DNA of 64,000 bases from assembly GCA_900472675.1 (NCBI GenBank), contig UCJA01000018.1:108498-172497 (forward strand). Direction: 5' to 3'. Shown here in pieces: positions 1 through 8,056 of the stretch. Position numbers and translations under genes: made by a program. Source of the DNA: Hyphomicrobiales bacterium. GTDB lineage: Bacteria; Pseudomonadota; Alphaproteobacteria; Rhizobiales; Rhizobiaceae. The notes beneath the pieces were generated by a model, which was given only the letters and a program-made list of their open reading frames with translations, had not been told where the DNA came from and searched no databases. How positions within the stretch are numbered: the stretch's first letter is position 1; every line of letters starts with the position of its first letter.

Positions 1-2
1 CC

Positions 3-95
3 TACATTGCCTCCAACACCCATGCGGCAGGCATTATCGAAGGCGTCATTCACTTCCGCAACAAGGCGAAGGCACAGTGTCTGCAACTGTCGTGA
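3..95 (+). CDS. 3' end of an unidentified gene (partial)
   Basis: An open frame enters from the left edge and stops with TGA at 93-95. It gives about 30 residues ending in CLQLS. The next gene starts inside it (GTG at 77, a 19-base overlap), which suggests that both belong to one operon. The fragment is too short to name. From context it may be another sugar-transferring or polysaccharide-related enzyme, but that is inference from the neighbours only. Confidence 0.5.
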   Translation, partial: YIASNTHAAGIIEGVIHFRNKAKAQCLQLS

Positions 96-955
96 GCATC
101 AGCGTCCTCACCATCGTTCGTGGCCGCACTGACCATCTGCGCGGCCTGATGGCAGGGCTTGCCCGCCAGAGCGTTTTACCGACAGAGCTGGTGATCGCCT
201 GGATGCAGGATGAGCCTGCCGAGGACCTGCCCGATCTTCCCTTCCCCGTCCGGCATATCTTCGTTCCCGGCGACGCCATGCCACTGGCCGCCGCCCGAAA
301 CCGCGCGGCAGACGTGGCGACCGGCGACAAGCTTATCTTCCTTGACGTCGATTGCATTCCCTCGCCCACCCTGGTCGAAGCCTATGACCGGGCACTGGAC
401 GAGGTGGACGGCGTTCTTTTGGGAGAAGTCTACTACCTGCCTGGCGGGATGCCGGTGTTTACCGGAGATTTCTCCGAGCTTGAAGAGGCCGGCGTGCCGC
501 ATCCGTCCAAGGCGTTGTTTCCTGACAGCGGCGTGGTGCGCGAGCCGGATGCGGGGCAGCTCTGGGGGCTTTCCTTCGGGCTGCGGTCGGAGACCTGGCG
601 GCAGATCGGCGGCATGGACGAGGCCTTCTTCGGCTATGGCGGCGAAGAGACGGACCTCGCCCGCCGCGCTGCCGATGCGGGAATTCCGACCTACCGTGTC
701 GGCGCCGCCGGCGCCTATCACCAGCACCATGCCGTTCACATTCCGCCGCTGCAGCATTTCGAGCATATCCTGCGCAACGCCCGTCTCTACAGGCAGAAGC
801 ACGGCGCCTGGTGCATGGACTACTGGCTGGGGCAGTTTGCGCAAAGGGGGCTGATCGACTGGAGCAGGGACGCCGACGACATCGTCGTGCACCGCCTCCC
901 GGACGGCCGAGAAACCGACGCCGCCCGCCAGCCCGACACCGTACTCTTTTCCTGA
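77..955 (+). CDS. Glycosyltransferase family 2 protein (GT-A fold)
   Basis: This 292-residue protein looks like a GT2-type transferase. A beta-strand opening (VSISVLTIVRGR, about residues 6-17) is followed by RNRAADVATGD and a DVD metal/nucleotide-sugar motif at residues 90-92. The segment GMDEAFFGYGGEETDL (about 179-194) resembles the acceptor-side domain of galactosyltransferase-like GT2/GT7 enzymes. It probably moves a sugar from a nucleotide donor onto a glycan in the cytoplasm. The start is GTG, overlapping the preceding frame by 19 bases. The gene is followed within 13 bases by another glycosyltransferase, so a three-gene transferase operon is likely. Donor and acceptor cannot be told from sequence. 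Confidence 0.85.
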   Translation: MSATVVSISVLTIVRGRTDHLRGLMAGLARQSVLPTELVIAWMQDEPAEDLPDLPFPVRHIFVPGDAMPLAAARNRAADVATGDKLIFLDVDCIPSPTLVEAYDRALDEVDGVLLGEVYYLPGGMPVFTGDFSELEEAGVPHPSKALFPDSGVVREPDAGQLWGLSFGLRSETWRQIGGMDEAFFGYGGEETDLARRAADAGIPTYRVGAAGAYHQHHAVHIPPLQHFEHILRNARLYRQKHGAWCMDYWLGQFAQRGLIDWSRDADDIVVHRLPDGRETDAARQPDTVLFS

Positions 956-968
956 TGGGACCTAGCGA

Positions 969-2102
969 ATGACCAAACCGATCTCCTTCTTCGTCCACCA
1001 TCAGGGCCGCGGCCATGCCAACCGGACGATGGCGATGGCCGAGCACTTTTCGAAGGATCGACACGTCTCTGTGATGACCGCAGCGCCCGAACAGTTCGCC
1101 AAGGCAGATCCCCGCATCGAGGTGATCGCGCTTCCGAACATGATCGGCGAAAGCGTGCCGACGCCGCGCCTGTTTGCCGAAAACACCCCGTCGGTGATGC
1201 ATTGCGTGCCGCTCGGCCTGCCCTCGATGCGCGGGACGATGCGAACGATCCTCGATCATCTCGATGATCGCGATGTCGGGCTTTTCGTCGTCGATGTGTC
1301 CTCGGAAATCGGCATGCTGGGGCGGATCGCCAGCACGCCCACGGTGCAGATCCGCATGCATGGCGACCGGAGCGATGTCGGCCATATCGGCTCCTATGAG
1401 GCCAGCGTCGGCATGATCGCGCCCTTCGACGAGCGGCTCGAGCAGGACGATTACCCTGAGTATCTGCGCCGCAAGACTTTCTACACCGGCGGTCTTTCCA
1501 CCACGCGCGACGCGGTGCTTTCGCGGCAGGCAGCCCGCGCCAAGCTTGGGCTTGCCGAGGACCAGAAGGTCATCCTGGTGCTGACGGGTGGCGGCGGAAG
1601 CGGCACGCCCCTTGCACCGCTGACGATTGCAGCGCGCGCTGTGCCCGATGCCTTGTGGCTGGTGGCGGGACCGGTGCATCGCGAAGGCCACGAGACCGAC
1701 TTCGCCAACTTGCGGGAACTCGGCTGGGTCGACAACGTGACGGACCACATCGCGGCCGCCGACATCGTTGTCGCCTCCGCCGGCGACAATACCGTCCATG
1801 AGATCGCCCGGGCTGGAAGCACCTTTGTTGTCATGCCGGAATGGCGCTATTTCTCCGAGCAGCACCGCAAGGCCGACGCGCTTGTCGGGCTTGGTGCCGC
1901 GGTCACCGCACCGGCCTGGCCGGGCGACTACGGCGGCTGGCAAAAGCTCCTCAACGATGCGGCCGCGCTTGATCCGTCTGTGCTGCGCTCGCTGCATGAC
2001 CCGGAGGCCGCACGAAAAGCCGCCAACTGGCTGGAAGCGCTTTGCGACGAGCTCTGGCAGGACGCTGCGGCAACGAGTATGCCGCGCCTGAAGGTCGTGT
2101 AG
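969..2102 (+). CDS. Glycosyltransferase, GT-B fold (MurG/UGT-like)
   Basis: The 377-residue protein has the two-domain GT-B pattern. The N-terminal strand and glycine-rich turn FVHHQGRGHANRT lie at about residues 8-20. The C-terminal domain begins near VILVLTGGGGSG (about 201-212). The donor-binding region SAGDNTVHEIARAGSTFVV (about 270-288), followed by SEQHRKA, resembles the GT28/MurG and UGT signature. No signal peptide or membrane segment is evident, so it is probably a cytosolic or membrane-associated transferase. It sits 13 bases after the GT2 gene and 4 bases before the next transferase-like gene. Exact substrates are unknown. A UDP-sugar donor is a family-based guess. Confidence 0.8.
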   Translation: MTKPISFFVHHQGRGHANRTMAMAEHFSKDRHVSVMTAAPEQFAKADPRIEVIALPNMIGESVPTPRLFAENTPSVMHCVPLGLPSMRGTMRTILDHLDDRDVGLFVVDVSSEIGMLGRIASTPTVQIRMHGDRSDVGHIGSYEASVGMIAPFDERLEQDDYPEYLRRKTFYTGGLSTTRDAVLSRQAARAKLGLAEDQKVILVLTGGGGSGTPLAPLTIAARAVPDALWLVAGPVHREGHETDFANLRELGWVDNVTDHIAAADIVVASAGDNTVHEIARAGSTFVVMPEWRYFSEQHRKADALVGLGAAVTAPAWPGDYGGWQKLLNDAAALDPSVLRSLHDPEAARKAANWLEALCDELWQDAAATSMPRLKVV

Positions 2103-2106
2103 ACTC

Positions 2107-2817
2107 ATGGTAACGCTGTTAACGGTCCTGCGGAGCGGTGGCCGCTATGACGCCACATGGGTGGAACGGCTGGCCGCCGGCGCGCGCCAATCGATCGCAG
2201 GCCTCGACCGCATCGTCTGCCTCACCGATCTTACGCTCGACGTCAGGGGCGTGGAAACCGTGCCGCTCCTTCACGACTGGCCCTCCTGGTGGTCGAAGTT
2301 CGAGGCGTTCCGGCCGGACCTTGCCGACGATCTCACCATTCTATGCGATCTCGACACCATCTTTACCGGCAATGCCGATGCGCTGGTCGACGACAGTCTG
2401 GCGGCCATGGAGGATCACTTCCTCAAGGGCCGTGTCTCCACCGCCATCATGCGCTGGCGCGGCGACGAGCTTGCCGACCTCTACCTACGCTTTGCGCAGG
2501 ACCCCGCTCGCTGGATGCAGCCGGGTTCCTGCGGCGACGTTCCGAACGCTGTCCACGGCGACCAGGTGGTTGTCGATCACCTGTTGCGCGCGTCCGGGAG
2601 AATTCCCGACTTTATCCAGCAAAGGCATCCCGGGCTGCTGGATTTCTACGATGCCTCCCGGCCGATGACCGGCCCCGTCGTGATCTTCATCGGCGACAGC
2701 AAACCCGACACTGCGGATGAGCGAACGCAGGCGCTGTGGCGGGGGAAACACGCGGGTGATGAGTTGCCTCGACGTTCCGCGCGCCAACACCATGGTCGTT
2801 TGGCGCGCAGGGAATAG
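2107..2817 (+). CDS. Glycosyltransferase-like protein (putative nucleotide-sugar transferase)
   Basis: This 236-residue protein begins with an ATG five bases after the previous stop. It has a DLD motif (LCDLDTIF, residues about 79-86) typical of GT-A glycosyltransferases, preceded by HDWPSWWSKFEAF, a pattern also seen in other uncharacterised bacterial transferases. The last 30 or so residues are arginine- and histidine-rich and look unlike a normal protein end. Another reading frame over 2757-2817 gives a more protein-like tail (SCLDVPRANTMVVWRAG), so a late frameshift is possible. It probably works with the two preceding transferases on the same glycan. Confidence 0.65.
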   Translation: MVTLLTVLRSGGRYDATWVERLAAGARQSIAGLDRIVCLTDLTLDVRGVETVPLLHDWPSWWSKFEAFRPDLADDLTILCDLDTIFTGNADALVDDSLAAMEDHFLKGRVSTAIMRWRGDELADLYLRFAQDPARWMQPGSCGDVPNAVHGDQVVVDHLLRASGRIPDFIQQRHPGLLDFYDASRPMTGPVVIFIGDSKPDTADERTQALWRGKHAGDELPRRSARQHHGRLARRE

Positions 2818-2864
2818 ACGCCCTTTTGACAGAAGAAGGCTTTTCCAATTGGCGTCGTCTTGCG

Positions 2865-3353
2865 CTATCGCTCGAACCGCTCAAGCATCTTCTTGAGTTG
2901 CGCGTTCTGCACTCGAAGCTTTCCCGCCAATTGGCCCCTGAGCACCCTGATTTCGTCGTCGAGGCTCAGCGTATCACCTGACGGGATGCTGACGTCCGGT
3001 GGAACCTGCGGTGTGTCGACTGGCTCCGATTTCCTGGGGCGACCCATCTGCTTGCGCGGTTTGCCCCCCACTCGCAGGTGCAAGTCCGTGGCGTCCGGAG
3101 ATGGGATGAGGACGGTCTCCGGGAGATCGGATGGCGCCCGATCACCAGCGACAACCGCAGCGACCACATTCTTTGCCGCATCATCAGCTTCGCCTGCAGC
3201 GCTTGAATCAGACAAGCTCTCTTCTGCAACGATCTCCGCTGGGCCGGAAAGAGCCAGGACATCCGGCTTCTTGTCCGCAACCTCTGCGTCATCCTGCTTC
3301 GGCTCGCGTCGGCGTGGCACGAGTCGGCTTAAAAACTTCCAGGGAGATGCCAT
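2865..3353 (-). CDS. Small hydrophilic protein with C-terminal coiled coil (SyrB-neighbour family)
   Basis: The protein is about 162 residues from the ATG at 3353, which has GAGG seven bases upstream. An in-frame upstream start at 3368 has no such site. A basic N-terminus (SPWKFLSRLVPRRR) is followed by a long acidic and alanine-rich low-complexity region. A GRPRK AT-hook-like element follows, and the conserved-looking tail EIRVLRGQLAGKLRVQNAQL plus KKMLERFER is predicted as a coiled coil. Its organisation mirrors the adjacent SyrB-like gene, also on the minus strand about 120 bases upstream. Similar proteins occur in rhizobia next to SyrB-type genes (family memory, not checked). No enzyme domain is visible. 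DNA binding through the AT-hook-like element is a guess. Confidence 0.65.
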   Translation of the reverse strand: MASPWKFLSRLVPRRREPKQDDAEVADKKPDVLALSGPAEIVAEESLSDSSAAGEADDAAKNVVAAVVAGDRAPSDLPETVLIPSPDATDLHLRVGGKPRKQMGRPRKSEPVDTPQVPPDVSIPSGDTLSLDDEIRVLRGQLAGKLRVQNAQLKKMLERFER

Positions 3354-3472
3354 GGATCGGCCTCGCATCTGTCATCGATCTACGCGGGTTCAGTCCGGCG
3401 ACGGGCTAGAGCCGCCAAACTTGTTTGATTGAGATCGCAGGTTGTGAGCAGCCTTAGGCCGCAGCCGACAGT

Positions 3473-4126
3473 TTAACCGAGATTGAGCTTCTTGCGCAAA
3501 TCAGCATTTTCGGCACGAAGCTTTTCAGCCAGCATCTTGCGAAGCTTCTGGTTCTCCGCCTCCAGCTGCAGCAGATCAGCCATTTCATCGCCAGCTGAAG
3601 TCGCAGCGTTACCAGCGACCTGATCAGCCGTCGGTGCAAGCTTCGGAGCCTTGGGTTCGACCGGTGTTGGGTCTTCGCTCACGCGTGGCTTGCGGCCGCG
3701 CTTCTTACGACCATCGATACCGCCGGTAACACTCTCTGCCGACGTAGCGACAACCGAGATCTTTTTCTCCCGGGGCTTACGCTGCTTCTTTTCAACAACA
3801 GGCGCGTCTTCCTGCCCAGGCGCTTCAGCAACGTTGAGTGTGTCGGTATCGTCGGCCATGGTCATTCCCTTCGGTTCATTAGCAGTTGTCGGCGTCGCTT
3901 CGGATGGTGTCAAGAATGGGGGATGAGGATTTGCGAAAGGCACTGACAGTTCTGGCCCCGGTTCACCAGTCTTTAGGCTTTCCTGCAGAACCGGCATAGC
4001 GTCACTCTCCACGTCACGAGCGACGGACTTCAAGTCCATACTGCCCCAGATAGAGTTGGGCTTGGCGTCAAGCTTTCGGCGGCCGGATTTGTACTCGACG
4101 GAAAAATTGCGCTGTGTTTTCTTCAC
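3473..4126 (-). CDS. SyrB-like transcriptional regulator
   Basis: The C-terminal part matches the SyrB type: an acidic start MADDTDTLNVAEAPG, lysine/arginine-rich blocks (KKQRKPREKK, GRKKRGRKPR, AT-hook-like), then a leucine-zipper-like tail with DEMADLLQLEAENQKLRKML followed by AEKLRAENADLRKKL. SyrB in Sinorhizobium meliloti affects SyrM-dependent symbiotic gene control. Any role here is inferred. Two starts are possible. A GTG at 4126 gives 217 residues with an extra conserved-looking N-terminal block (SIWGSMDLKSVARDVESDA). An internal ATG at 3859 has a strong GAAGGGA site six bases upstream and gives the usual SyrB length. Both products, or a fusion of two rhizobial modules, are possible. 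Confidence 0.75.
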   Translation of the reverse strand: MKKTQRNFSVEYKSGRRKLDAKPNSIWGSMDLKSVARDVESDAMPVLQESLKTGEPGPELSVPFANPHPPFLTPSEATPTTANEPKGMTMADDTDTLNVAEAPGQEDAPVVEKKQRKPREKKISVVATSAESVTGGIDGRKKRGRKPRVSEDPTPVEPKAPKLAPTADQVAGNAATSAGDEMADLLQLEAENQKLRKMLAEKLRAENADLRKKLNLG

Positions 4127-4265
4127 TCAACCGGCTTTCGGATTCTCGGAGACGGACTTCGCGACTGGTTCGGGACGCGGCAAATCTGGAAGTAGCGATT
4201 TCCCGGCTGTTAGTCCATACTATTGAAGAGATCTGGTCCTACAGGCACCTCGCATCGCTGGCCTG

Positions 4266-5153
4266 TTAGGAAGAGTGCAACTTTGTCAGCTTGCTGGCAC
4301 CGCAGGCCTCGTGGGCGAATAGAGCCATCAGTCTTCGATTAACGGAGCTTCTTGAAAACACGACGCCCAGAGTTCGACCCGGAGCGTCAAGCAGGTTCAT
4401 TTTTCGAAGCGACAGTCCTTCTGGCCAGGGCGGAAGCCAATCCGGAACGAGCGATATTCCAAAACCGCGATCAACCATCACGGCTATCGCCTCCAGTGAA
4501 TCCAACTCGTAGCGGTCGTCTGGATTAATCCGCATTTTTTTCAGATAGAGGTCGCCGGCCCGTCCGCCCCAATGTCTTCGATCATATCTGATGAAAGGTT
4601 CCGTTTTCATCAGCAAGAGCGGATCATTGCCCCGGTGATCCTTGCGCGTGAGGAGGATCAACGGGTCCTTACGCAATTCTTGCCAGACAAATTCCTTTGG
4701 CATTGAAAATGGTGGTTCGACCATGATCGCGCCATCCAAGGCTTGCTCCTTGACCTTTTGATAGAGGTCGGAGGATTGGCCCGGGATCACCTCGACCTTG
4801 ATGCGTGGCCTGTTCTCCTTCATCGAGGATAATATTTCGGGCAAAAGGCCTGTTATCATCGAGTGGATGACCCCGACGCGGATAGAGCCAACGTCTTCCG
4901 GTCCACCTGCCAGACTTTCAAAGCTCTCTGCCAACTCGACGACCTGCTTTGCTGCCTCCAGCACTGCGAGGCCCGCTTCCGTCGGCCGCATCGAATGTCC
5001 GGCCCGGCGTACCAGCACCTGTCCAACCTCAGCCTCAAGTGCGCGCAAACGCTGGACGACAGCCGAAGGCGTCAGATTCTCTTTGCGGGCGGCTGCCGCT
5101 ATCGAACTGGTCTCGACCACTCGCAGGAAGGTTTTGAGAAACCGTGTTTCCAA
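4266..5153 (-). CDS. LysR-family transcriptional regulator
   Basis: The 295-residue protein has the N-terminal winged helix of LysR regulators (FLKTFLRVVETSSIAAAARK, then LTPSAVVQRLRALEAEVGQ, residues 5-45). A periplasmic-binding-like effector domain follows from about residue 90. The start is TTG at 5153, supported by AGGAAA seven bases upstream. It is divergent from the SDR gene at 5289 with 135 bases between them, so it most likely controls the SDR/RraA-fold pair and itself. A 7-10-7 inverted repeat lies in that gap. The effector is unknown. Confidence 0.9.
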   Translation of the reverse strand: METRFLKTFLRVVETSSIAAAARKENLTPSAVVQRLRALEAEVGQVLVRRAGHSMRPTEAGLAVLEAAKQVVELAESFESLAGGPEDVGSIRVGVIHSMITGLLPEILSSMKENRPRIKVEVIPGQSSDLYQKVKEQALDGAIMVEPPFSMPKEFVWQELRKDPLILLTRKDHRGNDPLLLMKTEPFIRYDRRHWGGRAGDLYLKKMRINPDDRYELDSLEAIAVMVDRGFGISLVPDWLPPWPEGLSLRKMNLLDAPGRTLGVVFSRSSVNRRLMALFAHEACGASKLTKLHSS

Positions 5154-5233
5154 GTTTAGATTTCCTGCATTTCAAACACATCAAAACGCAGGTTCTCTAC
5201 TGAGTGAGCGAATGTCAATCTCCGCTCTCGTGT

Positions 5234-5257
5234 CAGGCGCAGCGAAGTCAGCGCCTG
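5234..5257. promoter_or_regulatory. Inverted repeat in LysR/SDR divergent promoter
   Basis: Perfect 7-base arms CAGGCGC (5234-5240) and GCGCCTG (5251-5257) are separated by ten bases, 31 bases upstream of the SDR start. A candidate operator for the divergent LysR regulator. It lacks a clear T-N11-A core, so another protein or a leader hairpin is possible. Confidence 0.3.
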
Positions 5258-5288
5258 GTCAAACACCTCACGGTTACGGAGAAATATC

Positions 5289-6074
5289 ATGGACCTGGGA
5301 ATAGCCGGAAAATGTGCACTCGTGCTCGGTGCCGGCGGTGGCCTGGGTGGTGCTATCGCCCAAGCGCTTGCGACCGAGGGCGCAAAGGTTGTTGTTGCGG
5401 ACATCGACGCTGACGCCGCAGGAAAGACCGTCGACGCCATTCAGTCTGCCGGAGGCGACGCCTTCGCACTGAAGTGGGATATCGCCGATCTTTCTGTGAT
5501 CGAAACGAATATATCAGACATTGAAAAGCGCTACGGTCACGTCGCCATTCTCGTCAACAACACGGGCGGCCCGCCACCGACACTTGTGTCCGGTCAGTCT
5601 GCAGACCAGTGGTCTAAATTCTTCCAGTCGATGGTCTTATCGGTCATCACGCTGACCGACCGTGTCCTGCCCAATATGCGCACAGCTAAGTGGGGCCGCA
5701 TCATCACATCGACATCGTCGGGCGTTGTCGCACCGATCGCCAATCTCGGTATTTCCAACGCCTTGCGCTCCACTCTCGTGGGATGGTCGAAGACTCTCGC
5801 GAAGGAAGTCGGTGCAGATGGGATCACTGCGAACATCGTGCTGCCAGGTCGAATTGCCACCGGCCGCATCACTTTTCTCGACGAACAGAAGGCAAAGCGC
5901 GAAGGTCGGACAGTCCAGGAGATCTCAGCCGAGAGCACGGCCTCGATCCCGGTCGGCCGCTACGGCGACCCGAAGGAATATGGCGACGTCGTCACCTTCC
6001 TGGCGAGCACAAGATCGTCCTACCTGACTGGCAGCATCATCCGCATCGATGGCGGTATGATCTCCAGCATCTAA
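5289..6074 (+). CDS. SDR-family protein with altered catalytic motif
   Basis: This 261-residue protein has the Rossmann fold of short-chain dehydrogenases: the cofactor loop GAGGGLGG (about residues 14-21), VADIDAD after the second strand, NNTGG (90-94) and a serine-rich strand STSSG (141-145). The usual catalytic YxxSK is replaced by LGISN (153-157), so both the tyrosine and the lysine are missing. Related FabG-like SDRs with similar changes exist, and their activity is often unclear. The start has GGAGAAA eight bases upstream. It is followed after 25 bases by an RraA-fold gene and probably forms a two-gene operon controlled by the divergent LysR. Function on a hydroxy or keto acid is inferred only. 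Confidence 0.8.
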   Translation: MDLGIAGKCALVLGAGGGLGGAIAQALATEGAKVVVADIDADAAGKTVDAIQSAGGDAFALKWDIADLSVIETNISDIEKRYGHVAILVNNTGGPPPTLVSGQSADQWSKFFQSMVLSVITLTDRVLPNMRTAKWGRIITSTSSGVVAPIANLGISNALRSTLVGWSKTLAKEVGADGITANIVLPGRIATGRITFLDEQKAKREGRTVQEISAESTASIPVGRYGDPKEYGDVVTFLASTRSSYLTGSIIRIDGGMISSI

Positions 6075-6099
6075 TCTCTCAAAGGGGAAAGACACATCA

Positions 6100-6810
6100 A
6101 TGGCTAGCGAAACTGACATCAAAGAGATTCTTTCGAAGATCACCACTGCCACGCTGACAACCATTCTGTTGAAGAAGGGGCTTCGCAACGTTTGGATCCG
6201 CGGTGCAATGCCGCTGAAGCCCGACCAGGGTCGCATTGTCGGCCGCGCCTTTACGCTGCGGTTCGTGCCGGCTCGGGAAGACCTCGCTACCCCCGCCTCG
6301 TGGTCGTCGCCGATCTCAACCCGCGCGGCCATCGAAGCCATGCCGGAAGGCTGCATTGCCGTGGTTGACGCCATGGGCAACAAGGACGCCGGGATTTTTG
6401 GCGACATCCTTTGCGCTCGCATGCAAAAGAGAAACGTTGCTGCCCTGGTGACAGATGGCGTCGTTCGTGATCTCGAAGGTGTCCTCGGCACAGGCTTACC
6501 CGTATGGTGCTCGGGTGCGGCTGCTCCTCCGTCAGTTGCCGGCCTGACCTTCGTTGCCTGGGACCAGCCGGTCGGATGCGGCGGCGTTGCGATCTTCCCG
6601 GGCGATCTGATCGTGATCGACAACGACGGCGGCGTCGTCATCCCAGCAGCACTTGTCGATGAAATTCTCGATGACGCGACCGAGCAGGAGCGGCTTGAGG
6701 GCTGGATCATGCAGGAAGTCAACAAGGGTGCTGCGCTTCCTGGCCTCTACCCGGCGAATGCCGAGAATAAGGCGCGCTACGAAGAGTGGAAGAAGCAGCA
6801 AGGCCATTGA
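6100..6810 (+). CDS. RraA-fold protein, HMG/CHA-aldolase-like
   Basis: The 236-residue protein belongs to the RraA/4-hydroxy-4-methyl-2-oxoglutarate aldolase superfamily. The diagnostic DGVVRD motif, carrying the Arg-Asp pair used for metal and substrate binding in the aldolases, lies near residue 125, preceded by GIFGDILCARM. Its length exceeds that of the roughly 160-residue RNase E inhibitor RraA, so an RNA-degradation role is unlikely. Members of this longer clade are expected to cleave or decarboxylate small oxo-acids to pyruvate with a divalent metal. It has a strong AGGGGAAAG site upstream and lies 25 bases after the SDR. A second, distinct RraA-fold gene sits at 13909. Confidence 0.8.
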   Translation: MASETDIKEILSKITTATLTTILLKKGLRNVWIRGAMPLKPDQGRIVGRAFTLRFVPAREDLATPASWSSPISTRAAIEAMPEGCIAVVDAMGNKDAGIFGDILCARMQKRNVAALVTDGVVRDLEGVLGTGLPVWCSGAAAPPSVAGLTFVAWDQPVGCGGVAIFPGDLIVIDNDGGVVIPAALVDEILDDATEQERLEGWIMQEVNKGAALPGLYPANAENKARYEEWKKQQGH

Positions 6811-6812
6811 AG

Positions 6813-6884
6813 CTACCCAAATGCCCGCCACATCGAGGCCATCGATGCGGCGATGGCGCGCGATCAGACAGGTCCTTTGGGTAG
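6813..6884. terminator. Possible bidirectional terminator / inverted repeat
   Basis: Arms CTACCCAAA (6813-6821) and TTTGGGTAG (6876-6884) are perfect complements 54 bases apart, filling the gap between two convergent genes. The long loop and missing T-tract make it a weak terminator candidate. Confidence 0.3.
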
Positions 6885-6886
6885 GA

Positions 6887-7804
6887 TCAGGAGTCCAGGC
6901 TGGACGACTGTCGAAAGTGGCTGAAGACGTCTTTCAGCGTGTCGCGTATTGCGCGATCAAGTTTGGGATCGAGGCCTGATCTGGATTTCAAGATTATCGG
7001 ACGCCGCAGCTCCGGGTCGATGATCCGACGCGCAACCAGATCCGGCACTAACTGTTCGGGGAGCACAGACAACTCCCCGAACACGGTCACCCCATAGCCG
7101 GAAACAACAATCTTCTTTCGCGGCTCGAAGCCATCGACGTCCATGATCACATTGAGTGTGAGATCCACCTTTGCGGACGCGATTTCCAGGAACCGGCGTA
7201 GCGGATTGCCCTTTGCAGGCAGGATCAGCGGAAGCGAAGCCATTTCCTTGAAGGTGATCGGACCGGCGATCTCGGAGCCGTTCATGATGCAATAAAGGCT
7301 TTCCCACGTCAGTGGTGGCTCATCGACATCTGCAGCACCGGACAGGGTAATTGCAATGTCTGCCCGACCGCTCTCAATCAGTTCGTTCGCGAACGAGGTG
7401 CGCGCATCAATGACATGCAGAATGCGGTCTGGGAGCCGTAGTCGAAACGCATCGATAAGCTTCGGTACGATCGCCCCTGCCAGCGATGGGATAAGCGCCA
7501 GCCGGATTGTCTCCTGCCTTCTGCCTAACTCCAGCAGACGATTGGCATCCTCGGCCGCAAGCTTGACTGCATCGAGGATAATCTTGCCGTGCTCGATGAA
7601 GAGTACGCCCATCACGGTGGGCGTCACGCCTGTCGACGACCTTTCGAACAGCGACGCCCCCAACGCCCGTTCCATCTCGTTCAAGTGATAGCTCAACGCC
7701 GGCTGCGCGACATTCAACATCCGCGAAGCTCCGGAGATGGAGCCGCTCTCCGCGATCGCAACGATGTAGCGCACGCGGCGCAGGTCAAGGAAAGCGTGAT
7801 ACAT
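6887..7804 (-). CDS. LysR-family regulator of the adjacent ABC/catabolic operon
   Basis: A LysR-type regulator of about 305 residues. The N-terminal helix-turn-helix contains YIVAIAESGSISGASRMLNV and QPALSYHLNEME, followed by the substrate-binding-like effector domain. The pattern is close to Nac/CynR-type LysR proteins. I chose the ATG at 7804, since the in-frame GTG six bases upstream has no better context. It is divergent from the binding-protein gene at 8057. A perfect 7-6-7 palindrome 20 bases upstream of its start is a likely binding site for autoregulation and for control of the importer operon. The effector is probably the imported compound or a breakdown product. Confidence 0.9.
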   Translation of the reverse strand: MYHAFLDLRRVRYIVAIAESGSISGASRMLNVAQPALSYHLNEMERALGASLFERSSTGVTPTVMGVLFIEHGKIILDAVKLAAEDANRLLELGRRQETIRLALIPSLAGAIVPKLIDAFRLRLPDRILHVIDARTSFANELIESGRADIAITLSGAADVDEPPLTWESLYCIMNGSEIAGPITFKEMASLPLILPAKGNPLRRFLEIASAKVDLTLNVIMDVDGFEPRKKIVVSGYGVTVFGELSVLPEQLVPDLVARRIIDPELRRPIILKSRSGLDPKLDRAIRDTLKDVFSHFRQSSSLDS

Positions 7805-7823
7805 GCACACCCTATATAGGATT

Positions 7824-7843
7824 TTGATAGCCAGATCAAAACT
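7824..7843. promoter_or_regulatory. LysR-type operator candidate
   Basis: TTTTGATAGCCAGATCAAAA is a perfect 7-6-7 palindrome with T and A placed as in T-N11-A LysR boxes. It lies 20 bases upstream of the LysR start and about 210 bases upstream of the importer operon, as expected for a self-regulating LysR site. Confidence 0.5.
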
Positions 7844-7885
7844 CTGTAGTGGCGGGCATAATTTTCCAGGCCTACGGTGGCGCCA

Positions 7886-7909
7886 GGGTCAATGGAGGAA
7901 ACTTGACCC
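7886..7909. promoter_or_regulatory. Second inverted repeat in the same intergenic region
   Basis: Arms GGGTCAA (7886-7892) and TTGACCC (7903-7909) are separated by ten bases, in the middle of the 252-base divergent region. It could be a second operator, or could overlap a -35 element (TTGACC). No further support is visible. Confidence 0.3.
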
Positions 7910-8056
7910 AGCAATTGCATCCGGACACAGGCGATCCCGCGGAGGACTGATGTCTCGGATACTGAGGAAATTGCCTATCAATCACCGCTGAACTCTTCGT
8001 CAGCGCGCCGTCAAGGCGTCGATAGCTGACCCGTGTCCGGCGACAAGGGAGGAATT

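Noticed and set aside
459..2108. Long minus-strand open frame (549 codons) across the glycosyltransferases
   Set aside because: It is antisense to two well-supported glycosyltransferase genes, has an arginine/histidine-rich composition and no domain. It is a high-GC shadow.
6100..6810. Annotation as RNase E inhibitor RraA
   Set aside because: The protein is about 75 residues longer than RraA and keeps aldolase-type residues; catabolic context makes RNA regulation unlikely.
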